Source: Gammaproteobacteria bacterium
GTDB lineage: Bacteria; Pseudomonadota; Gammaproteobacteria; S012-40
Direction of reading: 5' to 3'
Length of the DNA stretch: 41,352 nucleotides
Assembly (NCBI GenBank): GCA_015487785.1
Contig: WFPC01000040.1
Coordinates: 1-41,352, forward strand
Each line of letters opens with the position of its first letter. Positions within the stretch are counted from its first letter, which is position 1. This document shows positions 8,329 to 16,529 of the stretch, in pieces. A program made the translations under genes and the position numbers. The notes under the pieces are model-generated. The model did no database searches and was not told where the DNA came from. It saw only the letters and a list, made by a program, of their open reading frames with translations.

Positions 8329-9132
8329 TCATGTACCACGGGATCTAACATCCAGATGGTCGCGCAGGCGATCGCCCAGCAGGTTGACCGACAACACCAC
8401 CAGCATGATGGCCAGCCCCGGCGCCAGTACCAGATGTGGCGCCACCAGCATGTAGCGGGTGCCATCGCGTATCATGCTGCCCCATGAGGCCTCCGGCGGC
8501 TGCACCCCCAGGCCGAGAAAGGACAGCCCCGCCTCGGCGATCACGGTACCGGCGATGCCGAAGGTGGCCTCCACGATCAGCGGCGCGCTCAGCAAGGGCA
8601 GCAGATGGCGGCGCACGATGTGCGCATCGCGCACGCCCAGCGACACCGCCGCGGTGACGTGGTCGCGGTGCTTGAGGCTGAGGGTCTGCGCCCGCGCCAG
8701 ACGCGCATAGCCCACCCAGCCCACCATCGACAGGGCGATGATCACGTTTTCCAGTCCCGGCCCCATCACCCCGGCCAGGGCAATGGCCAGGAGAATGCCG
8801 GGCACGGCCAGAAACACATCGATCAAGCGCACCACCACGAGGTCGACCCAGCCACCCAGCCAGGCACTGAGGGTACCGATGGCAGTACCCAACACAAAGG
8901 AGATCAGCATCACCCACAGGGCCACGAAAAACGAGGTCTGTGCACCCATCACCAGACGATCCCATACCGGCCGACCGAGGTCGTCGTAACCCAGCCAGGC
9001 CTCACGTTCCGGCCCCTGCAGAATCTTGTCCAGGGCGATGGCATCCGGTTGCAGAGGCAGCCAGCCACCGAACAGGGCCAGCAACAGCCATCCCGTCACC
9101 ACCAGCAGGGGAAAGACGTGCAGCAACCGCAT
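8329..9132 (-). CDS. Dipeptide/oligopeptide-type ABC transporter permease, DppC-like
   Basis: Inner-membrane permease subunit (267 residues from the ATG at 9132) of the peptide/nickel ABC family. It has an N-terminal membrane helix (LLHVFPLLVVTGWLLLALFG), the OppC-type N-terminal segment AWLGYDDLGRPVWDRLVMGAQ, and a BPD_transp_1 domain with the EAA loop region (AAVSLGVRDAHIVRRHLLP), GTVIAEAGLSFLGLGVQPPEASWG and a final LAPGLAIMLVVLSVNLLGDRLRD, all OppC/DppC hallmarks. The start overlaps the dppB stop by one base (TGATG), indicating translational coupling. No ATPase gene accompanies it; a matching binding protein lies at 19683-21194. Substrate cannot be read from the sequence. Confidence 0.9.
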   Translation of the reverse strand: MRLLHVFPLLVVTGWLLLALFGGWLPLQPDAIALDKILQGPEREAWLGYDDLGRPVWDRLVMGAQTSFFVALWVMLISFVLGTAIGTLSAWLGGWVDLVVVRLIDVFLAVPGILLAIALAGVMGPGLENVIIALSMVGWVGYARLARAQTLSLKHRDHVTAAVSLGVRDAHIVRRHLLPLLSAPLIVEATFGIAGTVIAEAGLSFLGLGVQPPEASWGSMIRDGTRYMLVAPHLVLAPGLAIMLVVLSVNLLGDRLRDHLDVRSRGT

Positions 9133-10061
9133 CAGTCGCCCTCTCCCAGGCGGATTCGTGGATCGGCCCAGGCATAGACCAGGTCGGTGAGCACGTTGAC
9201 CACCACATAGCTCACCGAAATCAGCAACACGCAAGCCTGTACCACCGGATAGTCACGACTGTGGATGGCGTCGATGGTAAGCAGGCCCACCCCCGGCCAG
9301 GAAAAAATGGTCTCGGTGATCACCGCACCGCCCAGCAGGGTGCCCAGTTGCAGGCCCAACAGGGTGATCACCGGCAGCAGGGCATTGCGCAGGGCGTGGC
9401 GCACCACCACCTGGAATTCGGACAGTCCCTTGGCACGGGCGGTGCGCACATAGTCCTCATGCAACACCTCCAGCAAGGTGCTGCGAATCATGCGCGCGAG
9501 AATGGCCGCCATGGCGCTGCCCAGGGTGAGCGCCGGCAACACCACCGAGGCCGGGCCTTCACGGCCGCTCACCGGGAACCAGCCCAGCCAGAGGGAGAAT
9601 ACCAGGATCAACAACGGCCCCATCCAGAAATTGGGGATAGAAACGCCGGCCAGGGAAAAACCCATGGCCAGGTGGTCCCACAGGCTACCCTTGCGCACCG
9701 CGGCCAAGATGCCCAGGGGCACGGCAATGAGCAGGGCCACCAGCAGCGCCGCCAGCGCCAGCTCCACGGTGGCGGGAATGCGTTCGGCCAGGATGTCGGC
9801 GATGGCACGCTGATCGTGCAGGGAATGTCCCAGATCCAGCCGCAGCAGGCCGGCCAGATACTGGCCCAACTGGGCCAGCAGGGGCTGGTCAAGCCCCAGC
9901 GCCTGACGCAAGGCCTCGCGGTCGGCGGGCCGGGCCGCCTCGCCCAGCATCATGTCCACCGGGTCACCCGGCACTAGGTGGATAAGAAAAAACACCAGGC
10001 AGACCACGCCCAACAACACCAGCGAGGCGGCGAATAGACGACTCAGCAGGTAGTGCAGCAT
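9132..10061 (-). CDS. Dipeptide/oligopeptide-type ABC transporter permease, DppB-like
   Basis: Partner permease of the DppC-like protein, 309 residues from the ATG at 10061 (an in-frame GTG at 10076 would add five). The opening LLSRLFAASLVLLGVVCLVFFL helix followed by HLVPGDPVDMMLGE and LGLDQPLLAQLGQYL is the classical OppB/DppB signature. Further features are SIPNFWMGPLL, the EAA loop DYVRTARAKGLSEFQVVVRHALRNALLPV and the C-terminal YAWADPRIRLGEG. The start lies inside the 3' end of the DUF523 gene (about 19-nt overlap), so translation is probably coupled to it. Forms the transmembrane channel with DppC; ATPases and binding protein are encoded elsewhere. Confidence 0.9.
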   Translation of the reverse strand: MLHYLLSRLFAASLVLLGVVCLVFFLIHLVPGDPVDMMLGEAARPADREALRQALGLDQPLLAQLGQYLAGLLRLDLGHSLHDQRAIADILAERIPATVELALAALLVALLIAVPLGILAAVRKGSLWDHLAMGFSLAGVSIPNFWMGPLLILVFSLWLGWFPVSGREGPASVVLPALTLGSAMAAILARMIRSTLLEVLHEDYVRTARAKGLSEFQVVVRHALRNALLPVITLLGLQLGTLLGGAVITETIFSWPGVGLLTIDAIHSRDYPVVQACVLLISVSYVVVNVLTDLVYAWADPRIRLGEGD

Positions 10062-10597
10062 GACGCGGACAGGCACACGTGGCGCCGCCGAACCTGTTGC
10101 AGGAAATGCCGCCGGGTGGCAGCGTCCTCCAGAGCGCTTTCCTCGATCAGCGGCAACTCGGGCAGGTACCGGGCCAGGGCCTGCGCGAACAGGCCGCTGT
10201 CGTGGCGCAGCAAACGCCCCGCGGCATCGAACACCGGTGTGCTAGTCACTCCACAACTGGGCGAGCGGCTCTTCAGTACCACGCCGGCACACTGGCGCAA
10301 CACGGGCAGCAGATGTTCAACGCTGCCCCGCAAGGCCGCGCTCACGTCCAGCTCGGGGTCGTCCCGCCCCAACGCCCGCAGGCGCTGGCTGTCCTCGACC
10401 AGTTGCACCGGCGGCCGGGGCACGCCCAGGCCGGCTTCCAGCTCGGGACACAGGCCCACCAGCTCACAGCACCGCGCCAGAACATGCAACACCTGGGGAT
10501 GTGGCTTGGCGGCACCGTCGTAGCGCACGGGCTCACCCAGCAGGCAGCGGCTGACCGCCACCCGCGGCTTGTCGTTTTGCATCCGCCTCGGCATCAT
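10043..10597 (-). CDS. DUF523 (TudS-like) protein
   Basis: A 184-residue DUF523 protein. From the first ATG (10597) the conserved cysteines are Cys18 in SRCLLGEPVRYDG, Cys50 in GLCPELEAG and Cys115 in SRSPSCG, with Glu52 and Glu54 nearby. In the characterised thiouracil desulfidase TudS, also a DUF523 protein, three such cysteines hold a [4Fe-4S] cluster that abstracts sulfur from thiolated substrates; the matching triad supports a cluster-binding desulfidase-like role here, substrate unknown. Two more ATGs exist (10594 and 10582); the last has GAGG only 3 nt upstream, so the start is uncertain by 5 codons. The C-terminus (RRRHVCLSASCCTTC) is cysteine-rich. It heads the leftward dppB-dppC-nagZ unit and diverges from the dehydrogenase gene across only about 40 nt. 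Confidence 0.85.
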   Translation of the reverse strand: MMPRRMQNDKPRVAVSRCLLGEPVRYDGAAKPHPQVLHVLARCCELVGLCPELEAGLGVPRPPVQLVEDSQRLRALGRDDPELDVSAALRGSVEHLLPVLRQCAGVVLKSRSPSCGVTSTPVFDAAGRLLRHDSGLFAQALARYLPELPLIEESALEDAATRRHFLQQVRRRHVCLSASCCTTC

Positions 10598-10636
10598 GGC
10601 GCTATGGTAACAGCTCTGATTTCATAAGTGACCTCA

Positions 10637-11584
10637 ATGAACGGCGTTTTTCTCGATCTGGACAGCCTGGATCGCGGCGACTTGCGGCTGGATCCCTTGT
10701 GGGCCACTCTACCCCGCTGGCGGCATTTCGCCCATACCTCGCCCGCACAGGTGGCCGAGCGCCTGGCCGGCTGCCAGGTGGTGATCAGCAACAAGGTGAT
10801 GCTGGACGAAACGGCATTGCGCACCACCGATGCGCTCGAATTGATCTGCGTGGCCGCCACCGGCGTCGACAACGTGGACCTGGAGGCCGCCCGTCGTCGG
10901 GGGATCGCGGTGTGCAACGTCACCGGCTATGCCACACCCTCGGTGGTGCAGCACGTCTATGCCCTGATCCTGGCCCTGGCCACTCGTCTGTGCCACTACC
11001 GAAAAGCAGTACAAGACGGTGACTGGAGCCGCAGCGAACATTTCTGCCTGTTGGATCATCCCATCGAGGAAATCGCCGGTAAGACCCTGGGCATCATCGG
11101 CTACGGCGAATTGGGCCGGGCGGTGGCTGCGGCCGGAAGCGCCTTCGGGCTGGAGGTGGTGGTGGCCAAGGGCCGAGGTACGGAAGGACCGCGCCTGCCC
11201 CTGCCCCGACTGCTGGAGTGCGCCGATATCGTCAGCCTGCATTGCCCGCTCACGCCTGAAACCCGCAACCTCATCGGCGCGGCGGAGCTGGCACGAATGA
11301 AACCTGGCGCCCTGCTCATCAATACCGCCCGCGGCGGCCTGGTGGACAGTTCCGCGCTGTTGCAGGCCCTGTGCAGCGGGCGACTGGGCGGCGCCGCCCT
11401 GGACGTATTGGAAGACGAGCCGCCAGCACCGGATCACCCCTTGCTACAGGCCCGACTACCCAATCTCATCGTCACCCCCCATGTCGCCTGGGCCAGTCGC
11501 CAGGCACGCCAGCGCCTGGTGGACGAACTGGTGGCCAATATCCAGGCCTTCCTGTGCGGCGAGCGCCGCAACCGGGTGGACTGA
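10637..11584 (+). CDS. D-2-hydroxyacid dehydrogenase (glycerate dehydrogenase/hydroxypyruvate reductase-like)
   Basis: Cytoplasmic oxidoreductase of the D-isomer 2-hydroxyacid dehydrogenase family, 315 residues from the ATG at 10637 (AAGTGA 5 nt upstream; a GTG three codons earlier is an alternative). The nucleotide-binding loop is GYGELG (155-160); catalytic residues are visible as Arg232 (NTARGGLVD), Glu261 (DVLEDEPP) and His282 (TPHVAW). After the second strand of the Rossmann fold the sequence reads VVVAKGRG with no acidic residue, which may favour NADP(H) over NAD(H) (inference). Closest familiar type is HprA/glycerate dehydrogenase, but substrate cannot be fixed. It ends 3 nt before the convergent CheW-LysM gene. 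Confidence 0.88.
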   Translation: MNGVFLDLDSLDRGDLRLDPLWATLPRWRHFAHTSPAQVAERLAGCQVVISNKVMLDETALRTTDALELICVAATGVDNVDLEAARRRGIAVCNVTGYATPSVVQHVYALILALATRLCHYRKAVQDGDWSRSEHFCLLDHPIEEIAGKTLGIIGYGELGRAVAAAGSAFGLEVVVAKGRGTEGPRLPLPRLLECADIVSLHCPLTPETRNLIGAAELARMKPGALLINTARGGLVDSSALLQALCSGRLGGAALDVLEDEPPAPDHPLLQARLPNLIVTPHVAWASRQARQRLVDELVANIQAFLCGERRNRVD

Positions 11585-11587
11585 GCT

Positions 11588-13153
11588 TCAAAAGGGCTGG
11601 ATGCGGCCAGTCACGGGCAGCGGATAGGGATAGAGCACCTTGTCGTCGGGATAGATGCGATCCGGGTTCCTGATCCGGCTCCAACGCGCCAGATCGGGAT
11701 AACGAAAGGGATCGTCGAGATAACGCGCAGAAAGTGCCCAAAGGGTGTCACCGGGAACCACGAAGTGCACGTTCCAGGGCGGTCCTCCACGCAGCGAGGC
11801 GGCCTGTCCGGGCATCTTCGTCACGGCCTGCATAGACGGCGCCTCCCGGGCCGGGCCAGGAACGGGTTGCGGCGCGGGGAGCGATGACGCATGCTCCGGG
11901 GAGAGTGGCACGACCTGCTCGGACAACAGGCGCAAGGGCTCGGCCTGAGCCAGGCGTCGCCATTCCAACCGTTCGCCGATCAGGTGCGCGGCCTGGGTCA
12001 GCAAAATGGCCAGCAACAGGCTGAGGCAGGCCACTGCCGGCCAGGGAACGCGCGCCCCCCGCGCCGATGCCACGGAACTGCGCGATGGTTTCTTCGCTAC
12101 GTGGCCGGGCTGTGCTCGCTGTGAGACGGGCGCCCGACGCCGGCCGGCTTTCACCGGTCGTGCCTTTGACGCCGTCCCGCGCGCTACCGGAGAAGCTTGT
12201 GGGGACACGGACCGAGAGGCAGGCCGGGGCAGGCTGTCCACCTCCGTCAGCGGTGCCACTCCCAGGTCAGGCTCGCTTTCTTCAGGGGCTGCTGTCTCCA
12301 AGGCTGCCTCGGCCTGTTCTGGCCCGCTCAACAGCTCGAAGCGCGTGTCGGCGACCGACAGATCGGAGGCCACCACATCGGGGTCCAGCGGAGGGGCGGC
12401 CGGATCGAGGAAGGAAGACAGCTCGATGGCTTCCCCATGTGTCGTCGTATCGGTGTCGGTTTCGATAGCGCCCGCCGGCACAGCCTCCGTCTGTTCCACT
12501 TCGCTCTGTGACTCGGCCGCCGCCACGGGTGGACTGTCATCGACTTGCGTCGTGGTCGCCGCTTGCTGGGCCACGGTGTGCACACCCTCGTCATGCACGG
12601 ATGAAACCTGGTCTTCCTTGGTGTCATCGAGAGGCGTGGCTTCATCAAGGGACTCATCCTCCTCGGCCGCCTTGTCCTGGTCGAGCCACTGCTCCAGCGC
12701 GGCTGATTCGTGCAGGGACAACAGGCGCGAAAAATCGCTGTAGAGCACGATCCGCTCGCCCCACAAGAGGGTTCGTGGAAAGCTGTCGTCGGGACAGAAG
12801 CGCGGCGAATCGGACCACTGGTAGTCCTCGGGCTCGATGATCTCGAGAATCTCGTCCACCCAGAAGCCGGTGACCTGGCCACCCACATCGGCCATGATGA
12901 AGCGCCCCTGGTCGAAAGCGGGCAAGGTCTGACCGAACTTGCGCTGCAGACTCACCACTGGCACCGCATGATCGCGGTACTGCAATACGCCCAGATAGTC
13001 CTCGCCCTGCCGGGGCAGTGGGGTAAGCGGTTGTGGCATGATGATGGAATCCACCGTGCGCACCGGCACCGCGCAGTCGACGCGGCCGACCCGAAACACG
13101 AGCAGACTCTGTCCCTCGGCGGAGATCTGGGTGGTAGTGTGCTGGTCCATCAT
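11588..13153 (-). CDS. CheW domain - transmembrane helix - LysM domain fusion protein
   Basis: A 521-residue protein with an unusual layout. Residues about 14-150 are a CheW-like domain (SLLVFRVGRVDCAVPVRTVD, then DYLGVLQYRDHAVPVVSL and TGFWVDEILEIIE); CheW normally couples receptors to the histidine kinase CheA. Residues about 150-305 form a low-complexity linker rich in Asp, Glu, Ser and Thr. Residues 310-368 are strongly basic (RRRAPVSQR, KKPSRSS), followed by one hydrophobic helix at 369-392 and, after a Pro-rich stretch, a C-terminal LysM domain (about 461-511: FVVPGDTLWALSARYLDDP, IYPDDKVLYPYP). The basic region before the helix predicts CheW in the cytoplasm and LysM in the periplasm, where LysM binds peptidoglycan glycans. 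Two adjacent ATGs start the gene without a strong ribosome site. No other chemotaxis gene is in the window. Function unknown; a wall-anchored signalling scaffold is an inference. Confidence 0.88.
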   Translation of the reverse strand: MMDQHTTTQISAEGQSLLVFRVGRVDCAVPVRTVDSIIMPQPLTPLPRQGEDYLGVLQYRDHAVPVVSLQRKFGQTLPAFDQGRFIMADVGGQVTGFWVDEILEIIEPEDYQWSDSPRFCPDDSFPRTLLWGERIVLYSDFSRLLSLHESAALEQWLDQDKAAEEDESLDEATPLDDTKEDQVSSVHDEGVHTVAQQAATTTQVDDSPPVAAAESQSEVEQTEAVPAGAIETDTDTTTHGEAIELSSFLDPAAPPLDPDVVASDLSVADTRFELLSGPEQAEAALETAAPEESEPDLGVAPLTEVDSLPRPASRSVSPQASPVARGTASKARPVKAGRRRAPVSQRAQPGHVAKKPSRSSVASARGARVPWPAVACLSLLLAILLTQAAHLIGERLEWRRLAQAEPLRLLSEQVVPLSPEHASSLPAPQPVPGPAREAPSMQAVTKMPGQAASLRGGPPWNVHFVVPGDTLWALSARYLDDPFRYPDLARWSRIRNPDRIYPDDKVLYPYPLPVTGRIQPF

Positions 13154-13196
13154 GCAGCCATTAACGGCATCCGGCCGGATTTTCTGCAGCCGCGAC

Positions 13197-13622
13197 TCAG
13201 CTTTCGGAATAGATCAATTGGGCCTGGGCCCACTCCAGCACCGTACGCACGCGGGGTGTCACCAGGTTCTTGGCTTCCTCGTAGCGCAGCCAGCGGTATT
13301 CCTCGTGCTCGGGATGGCCGAGTTCGGGATTCACCGGCAACTCGATGTGTGTCTGTTGGGTTTCGGCCAGATAATAGCGCGCCACCTTGCCATGACCATA
13401 GGGACCGGTTTCGATGAAGTCGTAACCCCAGTTGAATGCCAATTGGGTAATGGTGGATTCCTCCCGCACTTCGCGCAGCGCCCCTTCCAGTGGTTGCTCG
13501 CCCGGCTCCACCACGCCCTTGGGAAAATCCCAGTGCTGATAGGCACGCAACAGCAGATAGACGAAGCGCCCATCACACTTGCGTACCACCACCACCCCTG
13601 CCGACAAGATTTTCCTTCGCAT
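13197..13622 (-). CDS. Nudix hydrolase, diadenosine-tetraphosphatase-like
   Basis: A 141-residue Nudix protein. The Nudix box starts at Gly36: G-x5-E42-x7-R50-E51-x2-E54-E55, in the sequence GVVEPGEQPLEGALREVREE, so the metal-binding glutamates are present; the glycine that usually follows two residues later is Thr57. The domain begins with SAGVVVVRKCDG and contains HWDFPKG, the pattern of asymmetric Ap4A hydrolases (NUDT2-like), which split dinucleoside polyphosphates. Substrate remains a guess. It lies 43 nt upstream of the CheW-LysM gene on the same strand and may be co-transcribed, and diverges from the adenylate cyclase gene with about 170 nt between the starts. Confidence 0.87.
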   Translation of the reverse strand: MRRKILSAGVVVVRKCDGRFVYLLLRAYQHWDFPKGVVEPGEQPLEGALREVREESTITQLAFNWGYDFIETGPYGHGKVARYYLAETQQTHIELPVNPELGHPEHEEYRWLRYEEAKNLVTPRVRTVLEWAQAQLIYSES

Positions 13623-13791
13623 AACCGTATTGCGCCCCGGGATTGGAATCGATAGCGGCCACCCGCACCGTCCCTTGAGCCTGCGACCTTGCCGTCATCC
13701 TAGCAACTCCACCGGTGCGCGTCATCCGCTCAAGCTTTGGCGTCACCACTCGATAGCCTTGCATGAATCCGAACCAGAACACCCGAACCTC

Positions 13792-15975
13792 ATGCCAGAA
13801 CGCCTGAAAAGTCACCGTCGCGCCATCCTGGCCCTGGTACTGGGCGTGACTGCCACGACGCTGGCACTGGGCGAGCTGGGCTGGCTGCAACGGCTGGAAT
13901 GGCAGAGTTACGACTGGCGCATGCAGCAGAGCCGGGGCCATGCCGAGGCCGATCCCCGCATCGCCGTGATCCTGATCGACGACGCCTCGCTCAAGGCGCT
14001 GGATCCCGTGGTGGGGCGCTGGCCCTGGCCCCGCTCCATCTATGCCGAACTGCTGGATTTTCTCGCTCTTGGCCAGCCACGCGCGGTGTTGTTCGATATC
14101 ACCTTCAGCGAGCGCCAGGGGCGCGACGACCAGGCCCTGGCCGACGACCAGGCACTGGTGCAAGCCACTGCCGACTATCCCTTCGTCTACCATGCCGCGC
14201 GCCTGCTGTTGGACCACCCCGACGAGGCCAATAGCGCGCTGTTGAACCGTCCCCTGCCAGCGGAATTCGCCGCCCGTTTCTCGGTCAACCAGCGACTGCT
14301 GAACATCTCCGGTAGCCTGCCGGGCTTCGCCCCGCTGGACAACAACGCTTATTACCTGCCCTTCGACGGCCTGTGGCAAGCCAGCCCTGGCCTGGGTATT
14401 GTCGATGTGGATGCCGACGCCGATGGTGTCTATCGGCGCGCGCGCCTGTTGCACCGCTACCAGGGCCTGCACTTTCCTGCCCTGTCCACCACCGCTCTGC
14501 TGGATCAATCCCAGCCCACGACCATCCAGCGCCGCGACGGTCATGTGCTGTTCGACCAACTCGCCATTCCAGTGGACGGGGAAGAAAAATATGCCATCAA
14601 TTTCTACCGGCATTTCGCGCTTTATTCCTTCAGTGGCCTGCTGGCCTCCCTGCAACAGATCCGCCGCGGCGAACTGGATCGGCTCCTGGTGGATCCCTAC
14701 GAATTCGAAGACAAACTGGTGTTCATCGGCGCCAGCGCCGCCGGCCTGCAGGATCTCAAGACCACCCCGCTGGACGGCCGCCTGCCGGGGGTGTTGCTGC
14801 ACGCCAGCATCGCCAGCAACATCCTGCAAGGAGATTTCCTCACCCCACTGGGGCGTCTCTGGCAAGTGGCACTGGTGGCCGGCCTCGGTCTGGTCTGCGT
14901 GCTGGGCATCTTCGCCCTGGGCAATCTGCTGGGCCAGACCCTGTTACCAATCCTCCTGGCAGCGGGCACCGTCTATGGCGCCCTGTGGGCCTTCGGTCAG
15001 GGAGTAGTGGTCGAGCTGGTTCCCCCCTTGCTAGCCATCGTCCTGGCCTGGTTCGGTTCGGCCTCCACCCTGCTGCTCACCGAAGGCATGGAGAAACGTC
15101 GCTTCAAGCGCATGATGGCGCAATACCTTTCGCCGGCGGTACTCAACACCGTAGTGGCCCGCCACCAGGAATTCGCCCAGGCCGAGATCGGTACCCAGGA
15201 GGAGATCAGCATCCTGTTCTCCGATATTCGCGGTTTCACCCAGTTGTCGGAAAACCTGCCCCCGCAACAGGTGGTGGAGATTCTCAACCACTATTTCTCC
15301 CACATGACCGAGGTCATCTTCCGCCACCAGGGCACCATAGACAAGTTCATCGGCGATGCCATCATGGCCTTCTGGGGGGCCCCCATAAAAACCGAGGATC
15401 ACGCCACCCAGGCCACCCTGGCGGCACTGGAGATGCAACAGGCACTGCAAGCGGTCAACCTCTGGTTGCATGGGAAAGGTTTCGCCCCTCTCGACATCGG
15501 CGTAGGCATCCATACCGGCCCGGCGGTACTGGGCAACATCGGCTCGGAACACAAACTCGACTACACCATCATCGGTGACAGCGTGAACCTGGCCTCGCGC
15601 ATCGAAGGACTGACCAAGCACTACCAGAGTCGCCTGCTGATCACCGAGAGCACCCGCAGCCGCCTGCCCGACACCCTGCCCTGCCGCCTGCTGGACTTGG
15701 TGCGGGTCAAGGGCAAACACCGCCCCATTCGCATCTACCAACCCCTGGGAGTGGCCGACGACGAAGAGGAACGACACCGCCTGCGCGCCATTGAACAAAC
15801 CGCCCGGCATGCCTTCGAGGCCTATCTGCAACGCGACTGGGACGAGGCCATACGTGCTTTCGAACGCCTGCCCGACGATGCCGCCAGCCGCCTCTTGCTG
15901 CAACGCTGCCGGCACTATCGCCAGGAAGATCCCGGCGCCTCCTGGGATGGCGTTTGCATCATGCGCAGCAAGTAA
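13792..15975 (+). CDS. Membrane CHASE2-domain class III adenylate cyclase
   Basis: A 727-residue membrane sensor making cAMP. After a first membrane helix (about residues 11-28) comes a periplasmic CHASE2 domain (about 35-345: RIAVILIDDASLKALDP, WPWPRSIYAELLDFL, AVLFDITFSE; DKLVFIGASAAGLQDLKTTPLDG near its end). Three further hydrophobic segments (about 360-435) lead to a cytoplasmic class III catalytic domain (about 465-640). Metal-binding Asp478 (FSDIRGF) and Asp522 (GDAIMAFWG), adenine-specifying Lys518 and Asp590, and transition-state Asn599 and Arg603 (NLASR) are all visible, so it should be active on ATP. The C-terminal 80 residues form a helical extension. The ATG at 13792 lacks a good ribosome site; upstream in-frame starts are possible. 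SH3, M48 and outer-membrane protein genes follow on the same strand. Confidence 0.93.
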   Translation: MPERLKSHRRAILALVLGVTATTLALGELGWLQRLEWQSYDWRMQQSRGHAEADPRIAVILIDDASLKALDPVVGRWPWPRSIYAELLDFLALGQPRAVLFDITFSERQGRDDQALADDQALVQATADYPFVYHAARLLLDHPDEANSALLNRPLPAEFAARFSVNQRLLNISGSLPGFAPLDNNAYYLPFDGLWQASPGLGIVDVDADADGVYRRARLLHRYQGLHFPALSTTALLDQSQPTTIQRRDGHVLFDQLAIPVDGEEKYAINFYRHFALYSFSGLLASLQQIRRGELDRLLVDPYEFEDKLVFIGASAAGLQDLKTTPLDGRLPGVLLHASIASNILQGDFLTPLGRLWQVALVAGLGLVCVLGIFALGNLLGQTLLPILLAAGTVYGALWAFGQGVVVELVPPLLAIVLAWFGSASTLLLTEGMEKRRFKRMMAQYLSPAVLNTVVARHQEFAQAEIGTQEEISILFSDIRGFTQLSENLPPQQVVEILNHYFSHMTEVIFRHQGTIDKFIGDAIMAFWGAPIKTEDHATQATLAALEMQQALQAVNLWLHGKGFAPLDIGVGIHTGPAVLGNIGSEHKLDYTIIGDSVNLASRIEGLTKHYQSRLLITESTRSRLPDTLPCRLLDLVRVKGKHRPIRIYQPLGVADDEEERHRLRAIEQTARHAFEAYLQRDWDEAIRAFERLPDDAASRLLLQRCRHYRQEDPGASWDGVCIMRSK

Positions 15976-16043
15976 AGAATTGCCACCAATCGCCGATGCA
16001 ATCAATACACGCATCGTCTGCAACACACGCAGGAGAGCCAAAC

Positions 16044-16529
16044 ATGAAACGATTCGTACTGTTACTGGGCCTGTTGCTGACCACCACCGGCGCCAGCGCC
16101 GAGCAATACCTCTACATTCTCAGCGCCAAGGCCAAATTGATGGCCGCGCCCTCGTTCAATTCTGCCACCATCGGGCAAGTGTCCAAGGGCGAGCGTCTGT
16201 TGACCCTGGAAAAACGCAACAACCGTTGGTTCAAGGTGGAATACAAGGGCAAGCAGGGCTGGATCTCACGCCTGGCGGTATCCGCCCACCCGCCGGTGCG
16301 GCGCGCCACCCGCCTGGCCGGCCTCGATGACGAGCGCCTGCTCAACAATGCCCGTCGCCGCGCCTCCAGCGTGGCCACCACCGCCGCGGTGCGCGGCCTG
16401 CGCGACGACAGCCGTTCACGCCTGGGCCAGGCCGACAACCGGCAGGACTACCATAGCCTGGCCCTGCTGGAGGCCGAGCATTACAGCGATGCCGAACTCT
16501 CGCATTTTCTGGTCACCCGTGACGATTAA
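16044..16529 (+). CDS. Exported SH3-like domain protein
   Basis: A 161-residue periplasmic protein. The ATG at 16044 follows AGGAG by 8 nt and opens a clear signal peptide (MKRFVLLLGLLLTTTGASA, cleavage before Glu20). Residues about 20-78 form a bacterial SH3-like domain (KAKLMAAPSFNSATIGQVSKG, NNRWFKVEYKGKQGWISRL), a fold that often binds cell-wall peptides. The remainder is predicted helical and Arg/Ala-rich, ending in an acidic tail. The stop overlaps the M48 protease start by one base (TAATG), so the two are translationally coupled and probably act together in the envelope. Confidence 0.85.
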   Translation: MKRFVLLLGLLLTTTGASAEQYLYILSAKAKLMAAPSFNSATIGQVSKGERLLTLEKRNNRWFKVEYKGKQGWISRLAVSAHPPVRRATRLAGLDDERLLNNARRRASSVATTAAVRGLRDDSRSRLGQADNRQDYHSLALLEAEHYSDAELSHFLVTRDD

